In this document: one piece after another, positions 34,315-44,484 of the stretch
Layout of the letters: the number at the start of each line of letters is the position of its first letter
How positions within the stretch are numbered: position 1 is the stretch's first letter
Assembly: GCF_052857255.1 (NCBI RefSeq)
Contig: NC_135504.1
Span: 138,514,121 to 138,578,120 of the forward strand
Length of the DNA: 64,000 nucleotides
Source: Amblyomma americanum
Lineage: Eukaryota > Arthropoda > Arachnida > Ixodida > Ixodidae
Direction of reading: 5' to 3'
The notes under the pieces: generated by a model
What the model was told of the DNA's origin: nothing
Databases searched by the model: none
The model's input: only the letters and a program-made list of their open reading frames with translations
Made by a program: the position numbers and the translations under genes

Positions 34315-34379
34315 TTAAGCGATTGCTTCTACAGCCGGTAGCAAGACGCGATGCCGCTCGCTGCACACCCTTGCAAGGC

Positions 34380-34668
34380 GGAGTGCCATACGCAACAGCT
34401 GTTCATATGAGGGAGGTGCTTCACGCCGAGAGTCGCTGTCTCGCACGCGTAATTAGATGAACTGGGACGAAATTTTAGACGTGCCCATCTCGGAATACAG
34501 GCGCCTTACTAAAATCGTACAGAATGGAATAGGCCTCAAATGCAGTTGGCTCTAAGTTCTCGATATAAATATGCACGCTAAATTCGACCAATAAAAAGTT
34601 AGAGAAGTTTAGTTTATTACTGAGTTTACGGGCGCAATTATTACCCCGAATTTGTTCCCGCCTGGCGG
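34380..34668 (-). repeat. Right arm of the large imperfect inverted repeat
   Basis: Reverse-complement partner of 31870-32160. Its outer end CCCGCCTGGCGG corresponds to the CTGCCAGGTTG at the left arm's outer end. Confidence 0.75.
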
Positions 34669-34737
34669 GGGGATCGCTGCAAGCAGCCGAGGCGAGCGGA
34701 TGCGTGTCACATGCGCTCTGCAGTTTTCGGGCTTTTT

Positions 34738-34850
34738 GACCCTTCTTCCTTTCTTTCACTCCCTCCTTTATCCCTTCCCTTACGGCGCGGTTCAGGTGTC
34801 CAACGATATATGAGACAGATACTGCGCCATTTCCTTTCCCCCAAATACCA

Positions 34851-34919
<69 letters not shown>
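34738..34919 (+). mobile_element. Ruka-type SINE, 5'-truncated, with long (ATT)n tail
   Basis: The long-tail subfamily body starts within CTTCTTCCTTTCTTTCACTC and passes through TTACGGCGCGGTTCAGGTGT and ATACTGCGCCATTTCC. It ends in an (ATT)n run at about 34852-34919, so the SINE tail is a trinucleotide microsatellite. It sits just upstream of the I-group element. Confidence 0.85.
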
Positions 34920-35145
34920 GACCCATCAAACCCTGCTGGACCACAAAAATTTTGGCTGGGATCGACGCCGGAACGGAAGAGGACCACGAGGATTTCAAAT
35001 TCAAGCCGGTGGGTCCGATATTTTGGATTTTATCGGACTTTAAATTTCTCACGTAGTCGGCCAATTGGTAGGCCTAACAAGGCCTAGAACGAGAGTGGGG
35101 CTCCGCGGGCTCCCCGGCCTCGGCCCGAGGTAGAGATGACCCGGA

Positions 35146-35876
35146 GTGATGTCCCGATCGACTAACGTTAACCTCGAGCAATCATCGATGAAATTACGAC
35201 TGATTTTACGGCAGAAACCCAAGAAACCATGGAGGAAGATTTTCACGATGCCACCAAGCCCGACTTCGTGCAAAACCAAAGCGAGCACGCGGCAGGCACC
35301 CAAGACACGAGAGGCAGCACTCCAGTGGAAAGAAGAGCACAGGCAGAGAATAGCAACGAACCAGGATTGGGAAGTCGCCATGTCCAAGAGACAGAGGATA
35401 CGCCAGCGACACGGCAATGGACCGAGCGGCCAAGAATTGGCGGGAACGGCGCTAGGGAACGGACATTCCCTAGGCGACGTAAAGGTCACAGATGGCGCGC
35501 CAGCTGCGCCGAAAAGAGGAGGAGAGGGAGCGCCGCGGAGGAGACCGCTTCCGCTCCCCAAGGACGATTTAAAGATAGTGCTCAGACCGAGGGGACATGC
35601 AGTCAAGAACCTGCAAACTCACCAAGTAGCGCGAGCTGTGGTAGCGGCCGCCGGGCCCGGATGCAAGACAGTAGATTTGATTATTCGGCTGCGAAACGGC
35701 TCCAACATCATAATAGTAAGCATCGACAACGAAGAAGCGGCCCAAAGTATACGGCGCATCACGCAGCTGACGTTTGGGAATAACAGCTACGCCATCAACG
35801 CACATGTGGCGGCTCCGGAGGGCACGCTGCGGGGGGTCATCCACGGGGTGGACCCGGGGACTTCGCCGGAAGAACT
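35146..35876 (+). pseudogene. I-group ORF1 (gag-like), N-terminal part
   Basis: The frame at 35146 gives KDDLKIVLRPRGHAVKNLQT, VARAVVAAAGPGCKTVDLII, SIDNEEAAQSIRRITQLTFG and GTSPEEL, the usual upstream part of the RNA-binding ORF1 of RNase H-bearing tick and insect elements. The real start may be the ATG at 35229 in another frame (MEEDFHDATKP), since that N-terminus is the more natural one; this implies a frameshift near 35310. It ends where the LTR element begins, and the codon split there (CT|C) resumes at 38369 in the C-terminal part. Confidence 0.7.
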
Positions 35877-36051
35877 TGTAGGCTTAACGCCTCAGGAGCG
35901 AAGGAAACGAGACCACTGCTACGAGCCGACACCAGAACAGAACTGCCAGCGGTGGCTGCACGAGCCACGACCAGGTGCCGTGTTTATTCTCTTCGCAGGG
36001 TGGCGCGCGCTAGCCGGGTTGACGGCGCCGCCCAAGATAGGGTGCGAGGCA
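35877..36051 (-). repeat. 3' LTR of the deleted Gypsy element
   Basis: Minus-strand end TGCCTCGCACCC through to ...CCTACA. It is the counterpart of 38192-38364 with a few substitutions and indels. No clear polypurine tract precedes it, consistent with an internal deletion reaching the LTR edge. Confidence 0.82.
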
Positions 36052-36697
36052 AAGAGTTCACCAAGGAGGCGCAATTGAGGCGGGCAGCGAGGGCGGTCTT
36101 CAATTGGCGGTGAAGGCATTCCACCATGCCGTTAGCACACGGGTGATATGCAGTGGTACGGCAATGCCTGGCGCCGAGAATATTATTAAGGGAAGCAAAC
36201 AGGGAGGACTCCAACTGGCGTCCACGGTCGGTTGTCACAGTGCCAGGACAACCAAATCGAGACACCCACGCAGAAATGAAGGCGCGCGAAACAGTCTCTG
36301 CGGTGATGTCAGGAATGGGGACTGCCTCCGGCCAGTGAGTGAAGCGGGCGACTATGGTCAAGATATAGCGGTAGCCTCGAGAGATGGGTAGAGGACCCAC
36401 GGTGTCGAGATGAACTTGGTCGTAACGACGGCCAAGGGGTAGAAAGGCTTGGGAAGGTGTCTTGGTATGTCGACAGATCTTGGTCGGCTGACAGGGTAGG
36501 CACCGGCGCGTCCAAGCACGCACATCAGCGTTGATTCCGGGCCAAACATAGCGCTGGGTGAGAAGGTGCTGAGTAGCCCGAATGCCTTGATGGCATATGT
36601 CATGGAGATAATGGAAGATGGGGCAACGTAGTGAAGCCGGAACAAAAGGGCGAGGAAAGTCCGTTGAAACATCGCACCACAAGGGCTCAGGGATCAC
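36052..36697 (-). pseudogene. Gypsy integrase fragment
   Basis: The zinc-binding N-terminus is visible: FHYLHDICHQGIRATQHLLT and the CLPC pair give the HHCC motif. The catalytic core follows: YDQVHLDTVGPLPIS with the first Asp, CPGTVTTDRGRQLESSLFAS with the second Asp and TAYHPCANGMVECLHRQLK with the third acidic residue (Glu). It stops at LKTALAARLNCASLVNSL, where the frame passes straight into the LTR, so the C-terminal domain is deleted. The enzyme would insert element DNA; this copy lacks RT. The open frame continues into the LTR to 35984. Confidence 0.8.
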
Positions 36698-37610
36698 GCT
36701 TGGGCACTAGATGCAGCGGAGACGCCCACGCGCTGGACGACGGGCGTATTATGCCGAGCTCCAGCATGTGGTCAAACTCACGTTTGGCGATAGCTAGATG
36801 GTCTCCAAACAAGCGGTGCGGTCGAACAGCTGCGGGTGGACCCCGGGTGACGATGTGGTGCGTCACAGTATGTTTAGGCGCCTAAGTGAGGTTGCATGGC
36901 TTTGCGAGCTCCGGGAAATCCGCCAACACTTTTTCGAACTGAGAGGAAGGTATCAGCGTGCGAATGCCCATGGGAGCAAGGTCGGACGAGACTCCCGAGA
37001 TGGAGAGATGAGTCAGACCGTCGGTAAGGCGACGATGCCGCACGTTGACGTCTAAGTCGAAGTAGGATAGGAAGTCTGTGCCGATGATCGGGCGAACCAC
37101 GTCTGCGATGACGAAGACCCATCGAAAAGTGCGGCGTAGGCCGAAGTCGAGGGTCAGAGATCGTAGCCCATACGTGAGTATAGACGAGGGGTTGACAGCA
37201 CGGAACGACAGTCCTGATAGCTTGGAACGATCTGCCTTAGTCGGTAGAACCACGCTGATTTCCGCGGCCGTGTCTATAAGGAATCGGGTGCCGGAGAACT
37301 TGTCAGTTATCATAAACAGGCGACTCGGTCGACTGGCGAGACCACACGCCGCTGTTAGTGATCCCGGCGGGCGTGATCCCGGCCATGAACAGGGCGGTGT
37401 ACACTTCGTGGCCCGGTGTCGAAAACGCCAGTGGTACCAGCAGAGAGACGGAGGGCTGGGACTCCGAGCTTGACGTGTGCGTAGAAGAGCGCGATGATCG
37501 AGACGAGGCAGCCGGGTTTCCTGGGGTGGTCTGCGGAGTGCGGCGGCTGAGGCGGCAAGCTCATCAAGACGGGCCTCAAGGCGTGAAATCGCCGGGTCTG
37601 TAGGCGACAA
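36698..37610 (-). pseudogene. Gypsy protease and truncated RT start
   Basis: At 37610-36882, a protease with RFLIDTAAEISVVLPTK (Asp-Thr-Ala active site) and IIGTDFLSYFDLDV, then EKVLADFPELAKPC at the start of the RT region. Continuing in another frame from about 36880 to 36690 the RT N-terminus is seen (HHIVTRGPPAAVRPHRL, KREFDHMLELGIIRPSSSAW, SPLHLVPKRD). There it breaks off and joins directly to integrase sequence near 36690. The RT catalytic Asp motifs and RNase H are absent, so a deletion of well over 1 kb relative to a full pol is inferred. Confidence 0.78.
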
Positions 37611-37727
37611 AACAGCAGTGACGGATGGGGAGGTCGCCTCATGAAGGTTATCGGCGAGCTCAGCCAGGCGGTCGAGGGTGACGTCAACGGCCGCCGCAAG
37701 GACGAGGCGGATGGGCTGGGGAAGGCG

Positions 37728-38171
37728 TTAGAGGAAAAGCTCTCGAAGCAACGATGAGTGGTTGGGGATGTCGCGCTCCCCGAGAAGCTGTTGCATGCGG
37801 CGCAGAAGCTGGGAGGGGTGCCGGTCGCCAAGGTCTTCCCCGGTAAGGAGCTGCTGGAGGCGGGTGCGGTCCGACTGCATAAATCTCTCCAGCACCTTGG
37901 TTTTCAGGTGCTGATATGGTGTAGCACCCATGGGGGCGGAGAGATCGTCGGTGAGCTCACCGGCAACGGCAGGAGGCAGGCTTGAGGCAACATGGTAGCG
38001 CGTCAAGTAGCGCGTCGTCTCCGACGTGATGCGGGCTAGGCAAAATTGCGCCTCAACCTGGTGGAACCAAACTTGCGGGTTGTGGGGCCAGAAAGGTGGA
38101 AGTCGAACCTGCAGTGACGAGACGTCCTGCGGACCCGAATCCTGCTGCGTGGATGTTGCGGGATCGGTCAT
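37728..38171 (-). pseudogene. Gypsy Gag (capsid) N-terminal part
   Basis: Starts MTDPATSTQQDSG and contains VRLPPFWPHNPQVWFHQVEA, TRYHVASSLPPAVAGELTDD, LKTKVLERFMQSDRTRLQQL and PSQLLRRMQQLLGERDIPNH, which is the capsid pattern of K02A2.6-like Gypsy elements. A stop or frameshift near 37728 separates it from RLPQPIRLVLAAAVDVTLDR, which continues in the next frame. The distance from LTR to ATG is only about 20 bases. Confidence 0.72.
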
Positions 38172-38191
38172 TGCTCATCCTTGGTCAGCAA

Positions 38192-38364
38192 TGTAGGCTT
38201 AACGCCTCAGGAGCGAAGGAAACAAGACCACTGCTACGAGCCGACACCAGAACAGAACTGCCAGCCTCGGCTGCACGAGCCACGTCCAGGTGCCGTCTTT
38301 ATTTTCTTCGCAGGGTGGCGCGCGCTAGCCGGGTTGACGGCGCCGCCAAAGAGAGTGTGCTACA
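38192..38364 (-). repeat. 5' LTR of the deleted Gypsy element
   Basis: Minus strand: TGTAGCACACTCTC to GGCGTTAAGCCTACA. The next bases on the minus strand, TTGCTGACCAAGG, sit where a primer-binding site should be, but it is imperfect (TTGGTGACC is more usual). Confidence 0.85.
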
Positions 38365-38368
38365 AACT

Positions 38369-38744
38369 CAAAGCGAACCTTAGGGTCCGAACACAAGGAG
38401 TCAAGATCTTGGCAGCCAGGATGTTGGGAAGATCAAGCATCGCGGTCATCACCTTTGACGGCCCCATAATTCCGAAACAATTACTCTACTACGGTGGAGA
38501 GAGGGGGTGCTACCCGTACCGCCCGACGAGACAAGTATGCTACGTATGCTGCCAGCAGGGCCACCGGTCGGACGTCTGCCCAACCCTGGGGGCCAAGGCC
38601 TGCAAGCAATGCGGCTGCCAAAACCCAGCTGAGCAACACCAATGCAGTCTTAAATGCCTGATCTGCGGGGGTAACCACGTGGCGGGCACGCGGGACTGCA
38701 AGCAACGACTCAAGACGGCCAGCGAACTGCGAGGACGTCCCTAA
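38369..38744 (+). pseudogene. I-group ORF1, C-terminal part with three zinc knuckles
   Basis: It resumes ORF1 in the frame that matches the upstream part across the insertion. It carries KILAARMLGRSSIAVITFDG and then three Cys/His clusters: CYVCCQQGHRSDVC (CX2CX4HX4C), CKQCGCQNPAEQHQC and CLICGGNHVAGTRDC. The order and spacing of three knuckles is typical of ORF1 in I/LOA-type elements. It ends at a TAA at 38742-38744. The product would be an RNA-binding nucleocapsid-like protein. Confidence 0.78.
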
Positions 38745-39479
38745 GGGAAGCAGCAGCAAAGGCGCAGCCGCAGCCGAAGCAGAGGCGGCGCGACAAGACC
38801 ACGGTTCCGGGAGGAGGGCCAGGACCAAGGTCAACAAAGCTTCAATGGCAACCGGAGTGGGCCGCGGAACTGGAGCCGCAACCGGGGAAGGAACCAGAGC
38901 CGAGGGTCCAACCGGGACGAGTGCTATCCACCCCTGGGCGGCCCGGGCCAGCAGCAGCAGAAACAGCAAAAGGAGAGCGGCGGCGGCGTTAAGGTGAGCT
39001 AGGGGGCTGGCCCTCCCAAAACGCTTTTTGCTTCGCACTCGGGACCAAACAACAACACACAAACAGCGGCCGACAGACAACTCATTGAGGAAAACAAGAG
39101 TCTTAAACGCGAACTCGAGCTATACCCAGAGCAAACGCGCCAACTGAAAAAAAAGGATAGATGACCTAATCAGAGAAATGCAGGAACAAAGGCGGGCGGG
39201 GTACTCGCCAGTCAGGACGCCAACACCACCACCGCAGGTCGGGGCACCAGTACAAAAAAATACAGAGGAGAAAAGCTTCAACGACGAGATCAGAAGCTTT
39301 ATGACTAGCATGCAAAATCAGATGCAGCAGATGCAAAACCAGATGCAACAAACACAACAAAAATAGCTTTGCCGGATCAAAGCTTTCGCAACTATGTTAA
39401 AAATAAAAACACGCCAAAGACCACCAACGATGCCAGAGACAGGCTATATAACGAAGATTCGGATCAGAAACTCAGAATG
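38745..39479 (+). other. ORF1-ORF2 interval, Arg/Gln-rich, coding state unclear
   Basis: It probably contains the rest of ORF1's C-terminal extension or a linker. A frame at 39178-39366 reads MQEQRRAGYSPVRTPTPPPQ and NQMQQMQNQMQQTQQK, a Gln/Met coiled segment. The minus-strand ORF 38481-39080 is antisense shadow. Confidence 0.4.
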
Positions 39480-39499
39480 CAAACCCAAGCAACAACGCA

Positions 39500-40310
39500 A
39501 CATGGCAGGACAAAACCAACTAGAAGTATAGCAGTGGAACTGTAGGGGCTACACGCTCAAGCAGGGGCTCCTGCAACAGTTCATATACACGCGAGACAGA
39601 CCACCGGACATAATACTACAGGAAACAAATAGCATCCCCACACTCAGGGGCTACACGTGTCAGGAGAGCGGCTGCACTGCGACCCTTATTAGCAACAAAG
39701 TCGTAGCCATAGCGCATAGAGGAATTGAAGACACCCAGATAGAACATGTAATAACGGAAGTAATTCCCAAAAAGAAGAGGAAGGCTAGAAGCACCTACAG
39801 AATAAACCTATACAGCCCGCCTAAGCGGACAAAAGGTAACTTTATAAAACTCTTTGCGGAAGCCAAGAGACTAGCGGGGCAAAACACTCTATTTATCGCG
39901 GGAGATTTTAACGCGAAAAGCCCGCGCTGGGGCTATAAAAATGAAGATAAGAAGGGCAGGGGCATCTGCACGGCAGCAGAGAATACCGGATGCGAGCTAC
40001 TAACCGACTAAAACCAACCGACCAGACAGGGAAACAGCGTCAGTCCAGACACGTGTCCCGACCTAACCTTTATCAGGGGCGCCAAGCAGGCAGAGTGAGA
40101 AAACCTGCTCTAGAACCTGGGCAGCGACCACCACATTAAAAGTGTCAGCACTGTGGCAGACAACGTCAAGAGGAAAATTGGCACAGCTCGGCTAACGGAT
40201 TGGGACGCCTTTAGAGCGCACTGCCGGCAAATGAAGGGCGACATCACTTCGATAGAAGAGTGGAGCCAACAACTCAGACAGATCCAGGAAATGTACACGC
40301 AATAAGTGGA
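39500..40310 (+). pseudogene. I-group endonuclease domain
   Basis: Motifs are QWNCRGYTLKQGLLQQFI (an N-terminal QWN.RG block), PPDIILQETN (catalytic Glu), TYRINLYSPPK, LFIAGDFNAKSPRWGYKNED (GDFNA block) and LGSDHHIKSV (SDHH). Stops occur near 40010, 40097 and 40304. The enzyme would nick DNA to prime reverse transcription. It is continuous with the downstream RT but is separated by the inverted-repeat anomaly and an RTE insertion. Confidence 0.78.
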
Positions 40311-40378
40311 CAGAACTGAACAAGCACCGGATGTGAAATCTAAGGTTCGACGAAATCTCGTCTGGACGGATGAATACA

Positions 40379-40625
40379 TTGGCGAAAATAATGAAGCGCC
40401 GACCAAAAGGTGTTGTCAAGATGGAAGGACGTTTCGACTTCCACACGGAAGTCTTGTTCACTGATGGAAAAATTTCGCACACAAAGCTTAAGTACGTTGT
40501 GCTAATCGTCGCAGGCATCTAGCGTACGAGGGCGGTAGATTGCCGAACAAGACTTCCGTGTGGAAGTCGAAACGTCCTTCCATCTAGACAACACCTTTTG
40601 GTCGGCGCTGCATTATTTTCGCCAA
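40379..40625. repeat. Inverted repeat with 81-bp arms inside ORF2
   Basis: The arms at 40379-40459 and 40545-40625 are reverse complements with two mismatches in 81, around an 85-bp centre. The right arm runs into normal-looking ORF2 coding sequence (PEVNKRLLKLWEARRGL). The two-arm structure breaks the frame between the endonuclease and the RT. No target-site duplication was found. Confidence 0.85.
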
Positions 40626-40796
40626 ACACCGGAGGTGAACAAGCGACTCCTCAAGCTATGGGAGGCTAGACGCGGGCTCACCAAAAGATGGAAGAGACAA
40701 AAGCTAAACAAGAAACTCCAAAAGAAAATAGCGGACATCACTAAACAAACGGAGGAATACGCGACGCAGCTGGCCAGAAAAGGGTGGCAACAGTTT

Positions 40797-41838
40797 CATC
40801 ATCATCATCATCATCATCATCAGCTTTACTACACCCACTGCAGGGCAAAGGCCTCTCCCATGTCTCTCCAATTAACCCTATCCTTTGCCAGCTGCATCCA
40901 CCCTTTGCCTGCAAACTTCTTAATCTCATCCGCCCACCTAACCTTCTGCCGCCCCCTGCTACGCTTACTTTCTCTTGGAACCCACTCCGTTACCCTTAAA
41001 GACCAGCGGTTATCTTGCCTTCGCATTACATGCCCTGCCCAAGCCCATTTCTTTCTCTTGATTTCGACTAGGATGTCATTAACCCGTGTTTGTTCCCTCA
41101 CCCACTCTGCCCGCTTCCGATCTCTTAACGTTACACCTATCATTTTTCTTTCCATGGCTCGCTGCGTGGTCCTTACCTTAAGCTGAACTCTTTTCGTTAG
41201 CCTCCACGTTTCTGCCCCGTAGGTGAGTACCGGTAAGATTATGCTGTTGTACACTTTCCTCTTGAGAGAAATTGGTAAACTGCCACTCATGATCTGCGAG
41301 AATTTGCCATATGCGCTCCACCCCATTCTTATCCTTCTAGTTATCTCCCTCTCATGATCCGGATCAGCTGTCACTACCTGCCCTAAGTAGACGTATTCCG
41401 TCACAATTTCTAGGCTCTCGCTGCCGATTGTGAACTGGTGTTCCCTTGCTAGGCTGTTGAACATTACCTTGGTTTTCTGCATGTTAATTTTTAGACCCAT
41501 CGATCTGCTCTGCCTGTCTAGCTCGTTGATCATGATTTGCAGTTCACCTCCTCAGTGACTCAGCAAGGCAATGTCATCAGCAAATCGCAGATTATTTAGG
41601 TATTCTCCATTTATTCTTACTCCCAACTGTTCCCAATTCAGGCCTCGAAATACCTCCTGCAAACATGCGGTGAACAGCATGGGCGAGATCGTGTCTACTT
41701 GCCTGACGCCCTTCCTTATTGGAATTTTATTGCTGACTTTATGGAGGACTATAGTAGCTGTGCAGTTGCTATATATATCTTCCAGTATTTTGACATAAGG
41801 CTCTTCTACCCCCTGATTACGCAATCAGGGGGTAGAAG
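40797..41838 (-). mobile_element. 5'-truncated RTE element with TSD
   Basis: The minus-strand insert is bounded by the 11-bp duplication GGCAACAGTTT (40786-40796 and 41839-41849) and ends in a (GAT)n tail, the usual terminus of RTE elements. Host ORF2 reading resumes after the right duplication. At the truncated 5' end, 16-base inverted arms (CTTCTACCCCCTGATT and its reverse complement) meet around a 4-base loop at about 41801-41836, a small fold-back of the element's own sequence. It carries the C-terminal half of the RTE ORF. Confidence 0.9.
40829..41824 (-). pseudogene. RTE reverse transcriptase C-terminal half
   Basis: At 41824-41552: EPYVKILEDIYSNCTATIVL, GVRQVDTISPMLFTACLQEV (the RTE GVRQGD box with Gly to Val) and LRFADDIALLSH with FADD. 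At 41533-40829, after a stop near 41545: GLKINMQKTKVMFNS, YVYLGQVV, KRKVYNSIILPVLTYGAETW and MIGVTLRDRKRAEWVREQTR, then KKWAWAGHVMRRQDNRWSLR, the RTE C-terminal signature. The upstream half is missing through truncation. A second RTE copy with the same C-terminus is at 61561-62765. Confidence 0.88.
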
Positions 41839-42077
41839 GGCAACAGTTTAGAAACTCGCTAAACGGTGCCCTCAGCACGGCCAAAACGTGGCGCATCCTC
41901 AAGGCCCTAATGGACCCCAGCAAGAACAAATCGGAGAGCGGCAAATCGATCCAAAGACTGGTCCACCAGTATGAGGGCTCTGACGAGCAGCTCCTGAAAT
42001 AAGTCCGAGAAAAGTTCCACGGGAAAGATCAAATCGAAGGCTACGAAGGGGGATACCTCGGCGAGTAAAATCCGAAC

Positions 42078-43615
42078 ATGGACAAACCCATCACGAGAGA
42101 GGAAGTTACCGAGGCCGTGAGAGCGGCCACGAAGAACACGGCGGCGGGAGCGGACAAGATTCGAAACTCGCTCATAAGAAATTTAAGCGACGAGGCAATC
42201 GATAAGCTGACATCGTACCTCAACACGCTTTGGCAAGAGGGGAAGGTCCCGGCGGAATGGAAAGACGCCCTTGTGGTGATGATACCCAAGCCGGGCAAGA
42301 AACTACAAATCGAGAACCTCAGGCCAATTTCGCTCACGTCGTGCCTGGGAAAACTGTACGAGAGAGTAGTCACCAAAAGAATCCAGCAACACCTGGAGAA
42401 CGGAAGATGGTACCCCGAGAGCAAGTACGGCTTCAGGGCGAACCTCTCGACGCATGACGTCCTCCTGCAATTAAAAGAAGAGGTACTCGACACAATGCCT
42501 AAGGCGGGCGAAAGCGTTGTGATGGCGCTCGACACCAAAGGCGCCTTCGACAACGTCACCCACGCGGCCATAATGGAAGGCCTCAACAACACCAACTGTG
42601 GAAGGAAAGTACACGACTACGTCAAGGACTTCCTAACCAATAGAACGGCTACGGTAGGGCTTGGGGAGCTGAGAAGCGACACCTTCACCACCCCGTACAA
42701 AGGAACACCCCAAGGCTCCGTAATATCCCCCGTGCCGTTTAACGTGGCGTTGATCGGCCTGGCAAAAAGACTCGGTGAGATCCAGGGCATCCAACACGCG
42801 ATGTACGCGGACGACATCACGGTGTGGGTCACCCGAGGATCGCTAGGAGAAAAGCAAGAGAGGCTCCAAGAGGCGGCGAACTGCGTCGAAAAATACACCA
42901 GGGAAAGGGGACTAATTTGTTCTACGGAGAAATCGGAACTCCTGAGAGTCGGAAGACACCCCACCCAAACAACACTGGAGGTTAAACTCGAAGGTCAAAA
43001 CATTCCCGAAAAGAACATGATCAGAATCCTGGGCATGTGGCTGCAAGGCAGCAGGAAGTGCAGCCACATCATCAGCCTGCTTAGCAAAGCGACGGAGCAC
43101 GTGAGCCGGATGATCAACACGGTTTCCAAAAAAAGATACGGCATGAAAGAAGAAGATACACTCAAACTCGTCGGCAGCCTGGTCGTCAGCCGAGTCATCT
43201 ACTCACTACCATACCACCCGATTACCAAGGGAGAGAGGGAACAGGCGGATACGATACTCAGGACAGCCTACAAGACGGCCCTTCACCTGCCAAAAAACAC
43301 GTCGAACGAGAAGTTGCTCCAAGTGGGCATCAGCAACACCTTCAGCGAACGGGCGGAAGCCTTGCTCGAAACGCAGAAGATCAGACTCAGAAGCACTGCT
43401 GCAGGGAGAGCGCTCCTGACTAGGTTGGGAAGGGATACGAGCGGATACGCAGGCAGATACGCAGACGTACGCGACAACCTAAGAAAAACAATAAAGGTTA
43501 GGCCGCTACCTAAGAACATGGACCCTTACCTCCACGAGCGCAGGAGACAGGCAAGAGCTGAACATGTGGAAAACACACTAGCGCGACTGAGCAATACGGT
43601 ATACACGGATGCCGC
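42078..43615 (+). pseudogene. I-group reverse transcriptase
   Basis: An open frame reads PITREEVTEAVRAATKNTAA, GADKIRNSLIRNL, PAEWKDALVVMIPKPGKKLQ, LRPISLTSCLGKLYERVVTK, KYGFRANLSTHDVLLQL, ALDTKGAFDNVTH, YKGTPQGSVISPVPFNVAL, HAMYADDITVWV with YADD, and LEVKLEGQNIP then IRILGMWLQG (thumb). Stop codons lie just before the start (about 42066), so the upstream linker is in another frame or decayed. The frame continues past 43615 only as a shifted tail. The catalytic Asp residues are all present, so this is the best preserved I-group segment. Confidence 0.88.
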
Positions 43616-44073
43616 CACATACCCGCGAGGAGAGGACCGCGGCCACAGCGGTGGTGGTAGATTGCACAGGAAACCTAATCACATGCGCGACGGCGAAAAT
43701 CGCCAGTACCGCAGAGGCCGAGGAAATTGCCGTGGCGCTGGCGGCAGCAGGAGGTTACAAAACAGGCAGGCATCTAAACATCCTAACAGACTCAAAGGAG
43801 GCGTGCAGGAATTACACAAGGAGCAGGATAAGCAGAACCGCCCTATATATCCCCGGCGGGGTCAAGCTCGCCAGGAGAGACATTACACACAAGTTAATCT
43901 GGATTCCGGCCCATGCAGGCATAGAGGGCAACGAAAGGGCAGACAGCCTAGCTCGAGAAACCACGTTCCGAGCCGGGCAGTCGCATGCCCCGGAGTATCG
44001 CCCACACGCGTGTGAGGGAGGATATACAGACATCCTAAACCTACACAGGGGGACGAGAGCTAAATACCCCTAA
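43609..44073 (+). pseudogene. RNase H domain of the I-group element
   Basis: Ribonuclease H that removes element RNA from RNA-DNA hybrids. The first Asp (VYTDAA) lies in the RT frame just before 43620; the remainder is in the +1 frame: AAVVVDCTG-like text, STAEAEEIAVALAAAGGYKT (Glu), HLNILTDSKEACRNYTRSRI (second Asp), HKLIWIPAHAGIEGNERADS (WIPAHAG..GNE.AD with the last Asp). One frameshift around 43615-43625 explains both. The frame ends at 44071-44073. Confidence 0.85.
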
Positions 44074-44159
44074 CGCATAATGCCCTGACGAAAGAGGAAG
44101 CAACGTTTTGGCGCAGACTGCAAACAAACTCCTTCCGAAATTTATACATCCTAAACAAA

Positions 44160-44381
44160 ATGTACCCGACGCAGCAAAGAGATACCTGCCCCTGGTGCGG
44201 GGCCACACCCACACTCTACCACATCACATGGGAATGTAAACGCAACCAAACATTCCACCAACACAATAACCCGAGTGCGGAGCAATGGGAGAGTCGGCTC
44301 ACCAGCTGCGAGCTCACGGCCCAAGGGGCTTTAGTGCAGCACGCAAGGGAGGTAGCTAGGCTCAGTGGAGCCCTGGAATAG
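44160..44381 (+). pseudogene. I-group ORF2 C-terminal zinc motif
   Basis: In a separate frame from RNase H: RDTCPWCGATPTLYHITWEC (CX2CX7HX4C) followed by EQWESRLTSCELTAQGALVQ and HAREVARLSGALE. The same kind of C-terminal CCHC cluster followed by a W...L...A region ends the second I-group element at 55829, so it belongs to the ORF2 terminus. Confidence 0.75.
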
Positions 44382-44484
44382 GGGCCCAACCTTCCTTAAG
44401 AAGAGGGCTCAAGTCGCCAGCGCAGTGAAGACGACGGAGGCCTCGAGACGCCAAGCCCTTGAAAGCACCCAAATAAAGTTCCTC

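Larger units (their letters stand above)
35877..38364 (-). mobile_element. Internally deleted Ty3/Gypsy-type LTR element inside ORF1
   Basis: LTRs of about 175 and 173 bp (35877-36051 and 38192-38364) are direct repeats, each starting TG and ending CA on the element's own (minus) strand. The flanking 4-bp duplication is AACT (35873-35876 and 38365-38368). The internal 2.1 kb carries, in minus-strand order, Gag, protease, the first part of RT, then integrase, with the RT palm, RNase H and integrase C-terminus missing. It is therefore a non-autonomous copy. The LTRs differ at several positions, so the insertion is not recent. Confidence 0.85.

Noticed and set aside
38481..39080. 199-codon Leu/Ala-rich minus-strand ORF
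   Set aside because: Antisense to the I-group ORF1 zinc-knuckle region and its extension; GC-rich codon bias leaves the antisense open.
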